From the NCBI GenBank assembly GCA_907163345.1, contig CAJQUN010000426.1:372001-436000 (forward strand): a stretch of DNA of 64,000 nucleotides. Reading direction: 5' to 3'. This stretch comes from Haberlea rhodopensis. Lineage: Eukaryota; Streptophyta; Magnoliopsida; Lamiales; Gesneriaceae. A program made the translations under genes and the position numbers. The notes beneath the pieces were generated by a model. The model did no database searches, was not told the DNA's origin, and saw only the letters and a program-made list of their open reading frames with translations. Of the stretch, positions 1-10,969 are shown in pieces; position 1 is the stretch's first letter; each line of letters begins with the position of its first letter.

Positions 1-540
1 TTTTTTTGCAAAGGGGCCTGCCCCTTTTGCCCCATCGTGACCTCACCCATGCACTGCATATGCATGTAATTTTTCGCATATATACTTGCAGTCTGCATTG
101 AATTTTAAAAGATGACATATATTTTCTGATACCCCTTAAATATAGTCACCAACTGATTGGCCGACAGCCTTTGAGTCTTGGTGATCTTACTTCAGAAGAC
201 CTCGCCTATTTCTCCGACCTGTTTGTTGGTTACCCACCTGTTTGGCCGACGTGTTTTACCTCACCTGTTCGCCATCCTCCGAACGTTCTGGCGACCTCTT
301 TATCATCTGTCTATAAATACCAGGTTCAATCTACAAGTTTGGTTATTTATAATTCTCTCGCTTACCTTACAACATACAGTTTTCCTTATTCTCTAGCCTG
401 ACTCAACCGTCGGAGGGGATACGCCAAAAAACCTTCCGGCCCCATTCTCACGGTTGCTTCGTGATTTCAGGTCATTTCATAGGCTATTTACTGCCACCAT
501 CTTTGTTATTTTGAGTATTGAAGAAGAAAGAATATGTGAA
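1..540 (+). mobile_element. LTR-like fragment (unclassified, TRIM- or Tat-like layout)
   Basis: A TATA-like box TATAAATA lies at 312-319. It is followed about 85 bp later by CTGACTCAACCGTCGGAG, then a CTTCCG motif and CAGGTCATT near 469-478. The same order (TATAAATA, CTGACTTGAGCGTCAGAG, CTTCCG, CAGGTCATT) occurs at 58594-58776, so the two are probably members of one LTR family. No TG/CA ends or target duplication could be fixed and no coding capacity is present. Assignment to an LTR is inferred from promoter-like layout only. Confidence 0.4.
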
Positions 541-664
541 CCTCTTATCTATTGATCTCAGCAGGTCATCACATATATACATTGATACATATTCATATAT
601 ACAAACAGCTTCAACATTACAACTTGCAACCTTCATTGAATTTTAAAAGATGACATATATTTTC
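87..664 (+). repeat. Direct repeat pair (about 40 bp) bracketing the LTR-like fragment
   Basis: Positions about 87-126 and 624-664 are nearly identical, sharing CATTGAATTTTAAAAGATGA and the following ACATATATTTTC. They lie about 540 bp apart. This is too long for a retrotransposon target duplication, so a local segmental duplication interrupted by the LTR-like sequence is the simpler reading. Confidence 0.7.
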
Positions 665-669
665 AATGA

Positions 670-1850
670 TGACTTTGAATGTCTCAAGATTATACCCACT
701 CCATTGAGTTTACTTTACTAATCCATAGATGATGTCATTTCTTGCGTCTGATCAAAGAACCAAAGAATTAACAAACATTAATTATATTAACTTTTTTTCC
801 CAAATGAGATTAAAGTCTATCTTCTCAAAACAATCCGGACAAAAAAATAAAAAATTCTCAATTAAAACAGAGATGATGTCACAGATTCTTCAGTTCCAGC
901 CAAAGACTAATATATTTGTCTCCTGTAAAATTTCATGGTATTGTTCTTCATTATAAATGACAGCATATTTTTTTAAAAATAAAAAAATGATGGCAATTAT
1001 TTGACTATGACGAAACTTATATTATCTTTATGTATTAGGTAGATTGATTATTAACTTCATCTAATCTGTATTTAGATAATAAGTTGGTGCTTAATTGAAG
1101 TCCATGCCTACGTACTGTTCCAACTAATTAATCAATTTTAAGTAAATTCAATTCAGAATGGTACAATTAGTATTTTAACTTCGCGATTGACAAAATATCA
1201 AAAGAAAATTCAGAACTTCTCAGAAATATTAAAACAAAAGCAGTAAAAAAATTGCTAGTGAAAATTTTAAAGGAAAAAATACATCTACCTTGAGAAAATA
1301 TTTATTTTAACTATTTACATCTAGCTTGAACAAAAATGGATAGACCCCAATAGAATATCTGCATTACAATATCACCACATCTAGTTCATAATAGATATAG
1401 GAAAAACACAACTGAATCCTCAATGATTTGATATAAAAATATATAATATGAGATATAGACATTATTGTTTAAACTAGAGGAGTAGAATTCATTATATTGA
1501 AAATAGAGGGGGTCTATAGATAATATATTCATATTTAAATCTCGAACAAAATTTAATATTTTTTTATAATTACATAATCTTTAATACATATAATTAATAA
1601 GCGACATTTAAACTGAATGATATTTTCGATCTAAAACATATTTCCAAATACCAAAAATAATTATTTTAGGCTAGCGGCTTCGACCTAGCTGGTGACAAAA
1701 TACAACCTAAATCTAAATGTCTTTGAAAATTTTATTATGAAAACTGAATAATTATGTATGATAAAATAAATATCATATTTGTACAATCAATCATCATTTA
1801 TAATAATAATTTTTAATTCCATAAATAAAAGAAAAAAGAGTGCATCTGTA
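670..1850. other. Intergenic, no feature recognised
   Basis: AT-rich sequence with only short open frames. I see no protein similarity, RNA gene or bounded repeat here. Confidence 0.5.
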
Positions 1851-1852
1851 CT

Positions 1853-2231
1853 TAAAGCTGTCAAAATAGATTATGTTTGCCAAATTGACAAAACCCAACC
1901 CACCAAATAGATAGATTGAACCAATGTTTTTTTGGCCCGCCTCCATAAACCAACTCTTTTGGGATGGCATGTTGGGTTGTGTCAACTAAATAATATATAA
2001 AATATGATTGATTAATAATTTATTTAATAATTTTAATCATTAAATTTAATAAAAATATATTTTTTATTTTTTGGTTGGTAGACCCACCTAACTTACAACC
2101 CGCCGCGAATTGAGTTTGGTTGGACTTTTTCCAACCTGCCTGAAGGAGGGCCTAAATGAGCCAACCCATTTGGATTAGCGGGTTAGGCTGATCAACCCAT
2201 TTAGATCGGATTATCCCGTTTGACACCTCTA
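1853..2231. mobile_element. hAT-like MITE remnant
   Basis: The left end reads AAAGCTGTCAAAATAG and the right end GTTTGACACCTCTA. These form imperfect terminal inverted repeats of the TAGAGGTGTCAAA type common in plant hAT-derived MITEs. The interior carries the GGGTTGG/CAACCC and CCCGCC words typical of that group. No 8-bp target duplication could be matched, so the copy is old or the ends are misplaced by a few bases. Confidence 0.5.
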
Positions 2232-2235
2232 CATT

Positions 2236-2815
2236 TACCACATTTTTCCTGATTTGTGCCTTTGTGCTTGACTTGGATTAGAATTTTACCGAGAAAGGAT
2301 AATACTAATAAAAGAAAAAACAATACAAAATAATTTTGATGTGATCGAATGAAGAAAATCATTTACATTTTGTCACAAAATTCTACCACCAATATCAACC
2401 CTAGCCTAACCATTTGGAATTTATTTTATCCAAATATTTTAATAGCTTACTTTCTCTCTCTCTCTCTCTATGCATGAATTCATTTTATCCAAATACTCCA
2501 TTTAGATTGGAAGGTTTCATTCCGAATCATGAATGTGAAATAAATGAATTCAATCATGGAGTAAGAATTTAAAACCCATCATTGTGCTAAAAAATATAAC
2601 TAACTAAGAATAATAGCTAAAGGATTTCAAACCTATAGATTTAAAAATGGGAAAACTTTGGGTCGATGCCATATGATGAAACATTTTTCAACCTATTCCC
2701 TGAAAAATCTTCAAATAATTTAAGTCCATTTTCGATTAAATTTACAAAATAACCCTTTCCTCTCATCACGATTTGCTGAATTCTTGTGTGCCGTCACAAT
2801 GGTTTCCGTCGATTA
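2236..2815. other. Intergenic, no feature recognised
   Basis: AT-rich and non-coding except for the CT run; nothing further supported. Confidence 0.5.
2453..2469. repeat. (CT)n microsatellite
   Basis: A run of about eight CT units just before a TATGCATG stretch. Confidence 0.9.
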
Positions 2816-2817
2816 AT

Positions 2818-3235
2818 ATTGTTGGTGCACATAATTTATAATCTATTGGTGCATTTATTTTAATGTTTAGCGGTGCACTTAGTTTTAATGTTGTTGGTGC
2901 ACCTACTTTAATTTTAATTCTCACAGTGCATGCAATTACACTACATTGGTAAACTTAACGGTGCACTTAATTTAATGTCTAGCGGTGCATTAAATTTAAT
3001 GTTCTTGGTGCACTTAATTTAAAGTCCACCAGTTCACTTAATTTATTGTTAGTGGTGCCCCTAATTTAACTTAACGTCTACCGATATATGCAATTACACT
3101 ACAACGGTTTATTTAATTTAAAGTCTAGCGGTTCATTTAATTTAATGTTGTTGATGCTCTCAATTTAAAGTCTAGCAGTGTACTTAATTTAATTTATGCA
3201 CATAATTAAACTACACCGATATACTTAATTTAATC
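2818..3235. repeat. Degenerate AT-rich minisatellite, unit about 23-25 bp
   Basis: About fourteen imperfect copies of a unit resembling TAGCGGTGCACTTAATTTAA occur back to back, for example near 2867, 2893, 2959, 2983 and 3127. The conserved core is GGTGCACTTAATTTAATGT. Some units are interrupted by a longer variant containing TGCAATTACACTACA. No coding potential is seen. Confidence 0.75.
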
Positions 3236-3239
3236 ATCA

Positions 3240-3880
3240 ACAGAAAGATAACAGAAAGATTGGCCTTCCTGTTATAAGCGAAAACAGTTAAAGATCGCTG
3301 TGACTATCAAATGCACAAAAATTCTTTCATAATCTTCTTTTTAAACCAAGGCCCAAATCAGCCCTCCTAAACGGAGCCTCAGTCCAAATGCTAACTAAGA
3401 ATTTAATGTTGTAATAATAAATATATAATAGTTCAAATAAATTATATGATGCTTATGTTTTGTTTAGTCAAACAAACTCTTACTATCTTGTGGGATGTTG
3501 CTTGACAAAATTTTGGTCCGCAAATTGGACTTCTTTTTTCTTGCAATTACCAATTCTATTCACGACTGCACAAAATTGCTTCAAAGCCTTAATTCTAATA
3601 GGATTTTCTTTGTTTAATGATCAATTTAATTCATATTTCCCATTATATTATGCAAGTGCCTGTTACTATGTTATATCCAGGGGAATCTACATGCTGTAGG
3701 CGGGCACCCTAAATTTTTTTTTATCACCCATAAAATTACATTTTCTGATACGATCATAAGAGAAGCTCGACATTACTGAAGTTACAATTGAGAATTCAGT
3801 GGAAGACTGATGGGAAACATTGACATACACAAAGGAAGATGGAATTAAGAGGTATAAAACATACCATTCATGCACGTAAG
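3240..3880. other. Intergenic, no gene recognised
   Basis: Short open frames only, without recognisable protein similarity. It lies downstream of the dehydrogenase gene, which is on the minus strand. Confidence 0.5.
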
Positions 3881-3920
3881 TTTATTGAAATGAATTCTTC
3901 TTTCTAAGCTTTCTTTTCTT

Positions 3921-4033
3921 CCTCTGCAAGTTCTTCTCTTCGAGTCTCGACAAAAAAAAAAAAAAAAGAACCCATTGTCTTTTCGAATAGAGAAAGGTGG
4001 AAGTGTATACTCGAAGAGAAGAACTTGCAGAGG
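3921..4033. repeat. Foldback (inverted repeat) in the 3' flank of the dehydrogenase gene
   Basis: The 24-bp arm at 3921-3944 is the exact reverse complement of 4010-4033. The match extends a few more bases outward with one gap. The 65-bp loop contains an A17 run (3952-3968). The structure lies 78 bp beyond the stop codon of the minus-strand dehydrogenase. It comes before a candidate poly(A) signal (TTTATT on the plus strand, about 3885-3890), so it may be transcribed in the 3' UTR. Confidence 0.8.
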
Positions 4034-4110
4034 AGAAAAGAAATGCCACCAATGCCACCGAATTTTTTTTCTTTTTAAAAAAACTACAATGTATATTAAT
4101 GGGAGGGGTT

Positions 4111-6635
4111 CTAGAACTTGAATCCTCCAGCAGTATATCCTCCATCGACATAAATAACCTGGCCAGTAATATAAGAAGCAGCGGGAAGGCAAAGAAATGC
4201 CACCAGTGAAGACACCTCCTCAGGTTCTGCTATTCTTGTGATTGGGGTTCGTGCTGTTAGCGGTGCAAACATTGCAAGGAGACTTGGATCAATTTCCTCC
4301 TAAATTATCAAAACCAAACATCATAAAATTGCCTAATTACGTAACATGACGTAATAAACGACACAAAACCAAGTATACTTACAGATTTCATGATGCTGGT
4401 TCGAACCCCCCACGGCGCGACAGTGTTGGTACGAATATTATCCTTAGCCCATTCGCATGCCAAGTTCTTTGTTAGCTGATTTATTGCACCTAAAGATCGA
4501 AAGTTATGTACGAGCACTGAAATATTTTATGTTCAAAACGAACAAATGAACTAAATAATTACGTACAGCAGAATTTATTACCTTTCGATGCGGCATATGC
4601 AGAAAGAGCAGGCAAAGCCATGCCACCAGCAACAGAAGATATGAAGACTACACTCCCAATTTCAGATGCTTTTAAAAGCGGGTAAGCAAGTTGGGATATA
4701 TGGTAAGGAGAGTCCAAGTTTGTGGCCATTACACGAGAGTAATCGTCAGCGGTATGATCACAAGCTCTTTTTATCAGACTTATTCCAGCATTATTTACCT
4801 ATGTATACAGTATAAAAATCAAATAAGATTCTTAACTAACGGGGCCGAAATATGATACACTGTAATATGGATGATAAACATGAAATGAAGCTTTTTTGTT
4901 TAGGGGGTAAAAATAATAGCATAACAAAATGGGAAGAAAAAAAAAATTTAAGGATCAAAATATAATATGAGGGGGGCGACAACAAACTTACGTAACACAT
5001 ACATTCGTCCGTACGTGTATATCCAACTAAATATCTTATTTCGCGGAAAAAAACTTAGATTTTAGCACCGGCTTTTAGTATCTATAGTCCAGGTTATACT
5101 TTTTGAAATGGTTAAGCAATCATTCCCATAGATAGCGCTCCCGTATTGAATAGAAAGCGATTATACTCACTAGTGGTAAAAGTTGTGTAAATCTCTCCCG
5201 TTTTGCGATTCAAGATAATAGCTTGTGAATTATGTGGAAAATTGCAAAGAAAAGGGTTCACTAATTTGGCAACTTTTGGTTTTTGGTAATGTATGTGTAA
5301 GTAGTTAAATTTTGTTTTTTTGTTTGTTTTACTTTTAGTTTATTTATCATATTATAGTGACACACAAGTTATTGTTGACGTGTTTGATGTTACGTCTTGA
5401 CAAAAAAGGACAAAAATAATAAAAACAAGGACTTGGAAGAACTTTGATTCCTTCCAAAACTAAAAGCCTAAGGAAGTCGATGTACATAACTATTTTTACA
5501 ATTTTACATATGAATGTTCTTTCTATGAACAATTTTATATATGAATGTTTTTTTTACTTTTTGAACTCGAAACCTTGTTCCATGACTGAGGTTTTTTGTG
5601 GATTTCGAACTCAAACCTTGTTCCATATTGGGAAACTGTGTGTCATTAAGTCAAGAAGCCCATTGCGGAAACTAGACATCCTTAATTCAATTATTTTCAA
5701 ATTTTTTTAGAAAAAGATTCAGTAAAAGCACGTTTTGCATGATTTTTAAAATTAAAATGGCATCACAAACAAAGAACCACTACGAAGATTTGATCCAAAT
5801 ATATTTTATTTAATGACTTGATTCTCATTCATCCATTTCAACGTACACCCACCATTCATATATATTTAAGTAAAATAGAGATTATATATATATATATATA
5901 AAAGATGATGTGTTCTGGGAGTTGGGGGCGTTAAGGTAAGTCCCCGGCTCCCAAACCAACCACTGCTATACAAAAATGTCATTAATAAAGTACAAAGGCC
6001 AAGTTGCATATAGATTGAAGAAGGGGCACACAACCTTTCGCTGATTGATATCAACCAAAAGCGACATATAACAACTCATTACACATAAATAGAGAAATAT
6101 AAAATAAGGACAACGATGATAAAGAAAATAAAAGATATAAGGAAATTATTAAAGAAATATGAAAGTACTTACTAGAATATTGAGCTTGCCACCGAAGGCT
6201 AAAGATATAGTTTTCATAAGCTCTTCTCTTTGAGTTTTCGAAGACAAATCGCAGACCGAACCCTTTACTTTGTACCCTTTGGCTTCCCATTCTTTAAGCC
6301 TTTCACTGATTTCTTCCTGGTTTCTTGAACAAGTGTAAACACTCGCACCAAATCCTGCTAGCTCCTCCACTATGGCGTAACTGTGAATTAATATATTAAT
6401 ATCATTCATGTATTCGAATTCATGTTAAATTAAAAAATTCGATCTTTGTAATTAAAAATCGATTTTATTAGAAAATAAATGAAAATTAATCATGGGATTT
6501 TGTTAAAAAATAAAAAATGAATTGAATTATTATTTATTACCCTATTCCTCTGGTGCCACCGGTTACAAGTGCTGTCTTTCCGTGGAGCGTCCATCTCTGT
6601 CGTCTGCTGCAACTACTCTGTGCTTCATTTGCCAT
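4111..6635 (-). CDS. Tropinone-reductase-like short-chain dehydrogenase/reductase, five exons
   Basis: Exons on the minus strand are 6635-6541, 6380-6173, 4798-4582, 4489-4383 and 4299-4111. All four introns are GT-AG and the phases join exactly, giving 816 nt or 271 aa. The Rossmann cofactor motif TGGTRGIG is at residues 25-32 and NNAG at 103-106. The SDR catalytic tetrad is visible as N128, S156, Y169 and K173 (YAASK). The C-terminus has the usual IYVDGGYTAGG. Length and motifs fit the plant SDR65C tropinone-reductase-like family, soluble NADP(H)-dependent reductases of carbonyl compounds. The true substrate cannot be read from sequence, and most family members are not tropane enzymes. The start ATG at 6635 is the first in the exon and leaves the typical N-terminus WTLHGKTALVTGG. 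Intron 2 is long (1374 bp) and contains a TA run at 5883-5900. No lesion is seen, so the gene is probably functional. Confidence 0.93.
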
Positions 6636-6719
6636 GTTGAATAGAATTGTCTACGTTTATTTAATTTTATTATTTGAGGTTTTTTTTTTCTATGGACAGA
6701 ATGCTCTCACTGGGATTGG

Positions 6720-6727
6720 TATTTATA
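6720..6727 (-). promoter_or_regulatory. Candidate TATA box of the dehydrogenase gene
   Basis: TATAAATA on the minus strand lies 85 bp upstream of the start codon at 6635. This allows a transcript start about 30 bp downstream with a 5' UTR of about 55 nt. Position and sequence fit a plant core promoter; no other support. Confidence 0.55.
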
Positions 6728-6739
6728 GCAAATTTATTT

Positions 6740-7290
6740 GAAGAAATATTTATTTATATTATTTTATTTTAAGTCGATATGAAAGCTGGAAAAGGTTTCT
6801 GAACTTTTCATTTTTTTGTCTGCATTTGGGAGATGTTTTCAATAAGGGGATAAGGTTTTTCACAACGTTATTACAAAGTAATATCTGGTTACGATTAATT
6901 GGATGATTTTTTTATTATAGTTGTTCTTATTTTATTGATCCAGTTATGAAGATCTTGATATTAAATTATTTCAGAATTTAAATTATGTGTAATTGCTTGG
7001 TGTGCAAATTTATTCTGATAATTTTATGGTCAGGACTTATTTGTTGACTCTCCATTACATATTCAAAATGTGACATTTTTTTTTATATTTGTTTTTGTTT
7101 TTACGATCGAATGTATGAAGATCTTGATAATTAAATTATTTCCGCATTCAATTGCTTGGGGTGCAAATTTATTCAGATTATTTTATTGTCATGACTTATT
7201 ATTTGACTCCCATAACAAATTCACAATTTTAATAACTGGGTATAATATTTATCCTTAGTTTTCAGACACAACTATGATGAGGTGAAATTT
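6740..7290. other. Upstream region of the dehydrogenase gene, no further feature
   Basis: AT-rich. A partial local duplication is visible: ATGAAGATCTTGATAATTAA and a following TTATTCNGATTATTTTATGGTCA-like block recur about 170 bp apart (around 6945 and 7115). No gene seen. Confidence 0.5.
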
Positions 7291-7300
7291 TGATTTATTA

Positions 7301-7432
7301 GAAGTCCCCAGCTATGTCGTATGGTAAAGTCTTATCTCTTTTTGAAAAAGGCTCTGTATCGAGCCGGACCAATTGCCCAAAATCTTTGTTAAGAAATTCC
7401 TCTACCCCCACTCCAAAAAAAAAAAATTAAAA
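7301..7432 (+). mobile_element. SINE-like retroposed insertion with 10-bp target duplication
   Basis: A 132-bp segment begins GAAGTCCCCAGC and ends in a 12-A run plus ATTAAAA. It is flanked by exact copies of TGATTTATTA at 7291-7300 and 7433-7442. A short non-coding body, an A-rich tail and a variable-length target duplication are the hallmarks of a SINE or a short retroposed RNA. A weak B-box-like TATCGAGCC occurs inside, but the tRNA origin is uncertain. Confidence 0.65.
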
Positions 7433-7720
7433 TGATTTATTATTCTTATTTTAATTTATGATGACTAACTTTGCTATTACATGTCTCAAGTCTAGGTAAA
7501 TAAGGACATGAAACATTCGCAGTTCTCCTGTATGGATCAGACGAATCAACATAACCAACTTCATTTAATGGAATAAATACTTGTCCAGGATGAGTTTAAT
7601 TTATGATGATTTAATCACTTTTGCATATTTACTCATATTTATTTGACCTGATTACAATGTACTTAGTTGTTGGGTTAGAAGAGGTGAAATTCGAGGCTGT
7701 TGGTCTGAACCAGCTTGTTA

Positions 7721-7970
7721 AGATCGATTCTGGGAATGCAAGCTACCCAAATGAGTTCATACAAGTAAGCTGCAATAGCTCAGGTTCTTGAAATGATTGC
7801 ACCAAGAGATCAGGTCGAGTTTGGTTAACAAAACCATGAGGAAAAAGATCGATTCTGGGAGTGCAAGCTACCCAAATGAGTTCATAAAAGTAAGCTGCAA
7901 TAGCTCAGGTTCTTCAAATGATTGCACCGAGAGATCAGATCGAATTTGGTTAACAAAGCCATGAAAAATA
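7721..7970. repeat. Tandem duplication, unit 125 bp
   Basis: 7721-7845 and 7846-7970 are near-identical, both starting AGATCGATTCTGGGA and both ending at TTAACAAA-CCATGA. A few substitutions separate the copies. The unit has a coding-like composition but no open frame runs through it, and I do not recognise a source gene. Confidence 0.85.
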
Positions 7971-7989
7971 TTACGCGTTTCGGTATATA

Positions 7990-8240
7990 TTTGTATGTTT
8001 TAGGAATCTAGGCCCCAATGCATAAAAGTGGAGGAAATGAGTCAAAAATGATGAAAAAGGACCACACTGAGCGAACGTGTGGAAGCCAAGGAATAAAAGA
8101 AAAAAAGAAAAGAAAAGCAAGCTCGATCGATCGAGATTGTAGCTCGGTCAATCAAGCTGGCCAGAAAAAATTCTCGATCGATTGAGATTTCTGCTCGATC
8201 GATCGCCAGACATCGAAATTTTCGAGATTTTATTTCCATC
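7990..8240 (+). mobile_element. LTR fragment of the same broad family as 12986-18558, carrying a palindrome array
   Basis: The stretch around 7996-8070 (a TTTTAGGAATCTAGG-like motif, then ATGATGAAAAAGGACC) matches the layout near 13090-13150. It also matches the reverse complement of about 33600-33680. Downstream lie four palindromic 10-mers: CGATCGATCG at 8123-8132, a degenerate CGGTCAATCA at 8144-8153, CGATCGATTG at 8175-8184 and CGATCGATCG at 8196-8205. Both pairs have a 21-bp pitch. No ends or target duplication found. Confidence 0.5.
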
Positions 8241-8244
8241 TTAG

Positions 8245-9560
8245 TTATTTTAGTAAAAAAAATATAATGTATCTTTAAAATATTTTAGTAAAAAATTCAT
8301 TAATTAATTATTAAATTAAGAAATATGAGAAAATTGGTTCGTCGTATTTAAAGATAAGCGACTAATTAATTTAAAAAGAAGGGTGTTGTTAGATTTATAA
8401 ACTAAAGATAAATTTGATATATTTAAATATTTATTTAATTTGTGTACATCTTACTTTGTATTTTGAAGAATACTTTTACTAAAATATTTTAAAGATAAAT
8501 TAGATTTTATTTTAAAAAAAATTGTTTTTAGTATCTAGAAGATAATGCATTAGCAAAAAAATTAAATTTCTTAAAATTACCATAAAAAATAAGAAGAAGT
8601 AGGATAAATATACAAAATAAAATGGGAACATCTCTTGATTTGAAAAAAATATTAAAAATAAAGCATAAATTAATATGAAATAAATTATGAAAATACTGTT
8701 AGTTTTCACAAATACCATTTTAAAAAGTTAGCATTTAAGTATTAAAATTGTCAATTTATAAATATTGCTTTGGCATCAATATTTTTTGATTTGGCATTAT
8801 CACTGGCCTTTATTTATTTATTACCGCAATAACGTCAATTTGATATGGTGTGCCGATCTGACTTCCTATTATTGCTTAATTTCATTGATTTGTTGTATTT
8901 GCAATCTGATAGTATAAATATTAACATATTTTTTGTTTAGAAGCACAATTAGAAATACAATCAAAACAATGATTATATAATTAAAAACACGATTTTCATA
9001 AAATGCTATGTTGTGTGTGCGCATTTATCTAAATAATCTCAACCTATAAAACATTTCTAAACTTGATATTTTGGAAGCCTCACTCTATATTTCTCTATTT
9101 ACAATTAAAAATTCTGCAATTTTATTTATTTATTTCTAAAAAACAATCGTAAGTCAATTAAAAAAAGCATCTAAAGGGATCATTTTGAATAACTGTATGA
9201 AACTTTTCAATCAGAAGAAAATTCAATTGTATACAGTTTTTTTTTAATACGAAGTAGTTTTTCTATATAAATTTTATATCAGTTTTATTACGAAATCATC
9301 AACTAATTTTTTTTTTTAAATATTGATCTTAACAGCTTATTCAATGTTTTGATACATTTGAAAGTATGTGCAGGATTGACATATTATTATTATTATGATA
9401 ATAATAATAATTATTTTTATTTTTATTAAAAGAATGAGGCTCGAATTTTGTCGAATGATTTAACCAAAGTTGTCAAATTAATTCATCTGTAAACATGATC
9501 TACTCGTAAATCACTACATAGACTTCCGATTTTCCTATATTTATGGCGCATAGCGCCCAA
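8245..9560. other. Intergenic, no gene recognised
   Basis: Strongly AT-rich. A (TTA)n/(ATA)n palindromic simple repeat lies near 9378-9425. Otherwise nothing supportable. Confidence 0.5.
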
Positions 9561-9562
9561 AA

Positions 9563-9649
9563 TTATTATGCACCATTTGACAGTTGTCACATTGTAAAAT
9601 AGTCGATAATTATTATGGACCATTTGATAGTTGTCACATTGTAAAATAC
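9563..9649. repeat. Tandem repeat, two copies of about 41 bp
   Basis: ATTATTATGCACCATTTGA with the following AGTTGTCACATTGTAAAATA is repeated once with two or three substitutions, at a 46-bp period. Confidence 0.8.
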
Positions 9650-9679
9650 ATCTATTAAAAGAAATATTATATTAATTTA

Positions 9680-10960
9680 GGGGGTGTATTGGTTATAGAC
9701 TTTTATTGACTTTTAATGACTTTTATGGAGTTTAAAAGTCTAGAGGTATTCAATCATGACTTTTATATACTCTACAAAAGTCTAATGGTATTCAAGACAG
9801 ACTTTCGTAGAGTTTTAAAAAGTTAGGTGATATTCAAACATGAATTTTTAAAACTCCATAAAAATCTATAGGTATCCAAAATCTCATAGACTTTTAATGA
9901 CTTCTGTTGAAATCTTTAGGTACAAACTTTGATGCCCCATGTACATCCCAAAAAAGTTAAAAATTCTCCACCACTCCTAGTAAAGATTTGGAATGACTTT
10001 TATTTCCTAATTACCACCATCTCTCTTTACTCTTTGCTATTTTCATTTCCGACACGACCATATCCCCATTGGCTTTCCTCCCCTGTTTTCTACATGTACC
10101 CTTTCGTTAATTCATAATGTGCGGCTCTTTCTTCAATTATTTTTTTTTTCACATCTTATTTTTTATCCAATATAATACTAATATTTATACAAGTATTTTG
10201 ATAAAATAACAAGTTAATGTGCTCAATTTTATATTAGATGATATATTTTAAAACGATTGTATGGGTCTATATCTATAGACAATTATAATAAATATTTTTT
10301 CTAAAACAAAAGATATTTATAACGATATAAATTATCATGTTTAATATAAAAAGTAAGAATTTTTATAGTAGTCAGCTATCATCAAAAAATATTTTAAGTT
10401 TATAAAATGTTATTTAATAGAAAACTTTTGTTTTATTACACAAAATTATAGATTACAATTATATAGCAACATTAACTGAATCTTCAAAGTCGTCATCTTG
10501 AAGATGCAAAAAAGTTGTTCAATTTTTGCCATGCAAAAGAATTGAATATGTATTTTTCACATTTTTTACTGTTAAATAAGTAAAATATGTTTACATTAAT
10601 AGTAAAAAAAAAAAATTATATGTTGAAGAAGTTATTTATGTTTCAATTGTTAGTTCAAAGAAATCAATTATAAGTTATAAAATCTATAGAGTCTATAAAA
10701 TTCTTTTGATAATTCCATGTAATTCTATAAAAATTATTAGAAATCTATCAATTTCATAAAAGTTCATCATTTAAAAAAGTCATTAAAAGTCGATAAAGTC
10801 CATAGAAATCTATTAAAAAAGTCTACGAGACTCTATACAAATCTTTTTATAACTCCATGGAATTCTATAAAAGTCAATAGAAATCTATCAACTCCATAAA
10901 AGTCAATCATTTAAAAAAGTCATTAAAAGTCAATAAAAGTCTAGATTGAATACACCCCCC
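9680..10960. mobile_element. PIF/Harbinger-type non-autonomous DNA transposon
   Basis: The left end GGGGGTGTATTGGTTATAGA and the right end (reverse complement GGGGGGTGTATTCAATCTAG) start terminal inverted repeats of about 40 bp that both continue into ACTTTTATTGACTTTTAATG. The element is flanked by TTA at 9677-9679 and 10961-10963. A 3-bp TTA target duplication with G-rich TIRs is diagnostic of PIF/Harbinger or Tourist-type elements. Both subterminal regions carry many copies of GACTTTTAATGAC, AGAAATCTAT and CTCCATAAAAGTC words. No transposase frame is present, so mobility would have depended on another element. Confidence 0.85.
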
Positions 10961-10969
10961 TTAGATAAA

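Noticed and set aside
171..401. Overlapping 76- and 72-codon frames
   Set aside because: They cross the TATA-like part of an LTR-like fragment and show no motif.
3845..4192. Minus-strand frames overlapping the last dehydrogenase exon
   Set aside because: They are alternative frames through exon 5, the stop and the foldback; the spliced SDR frame explains the coding signal.
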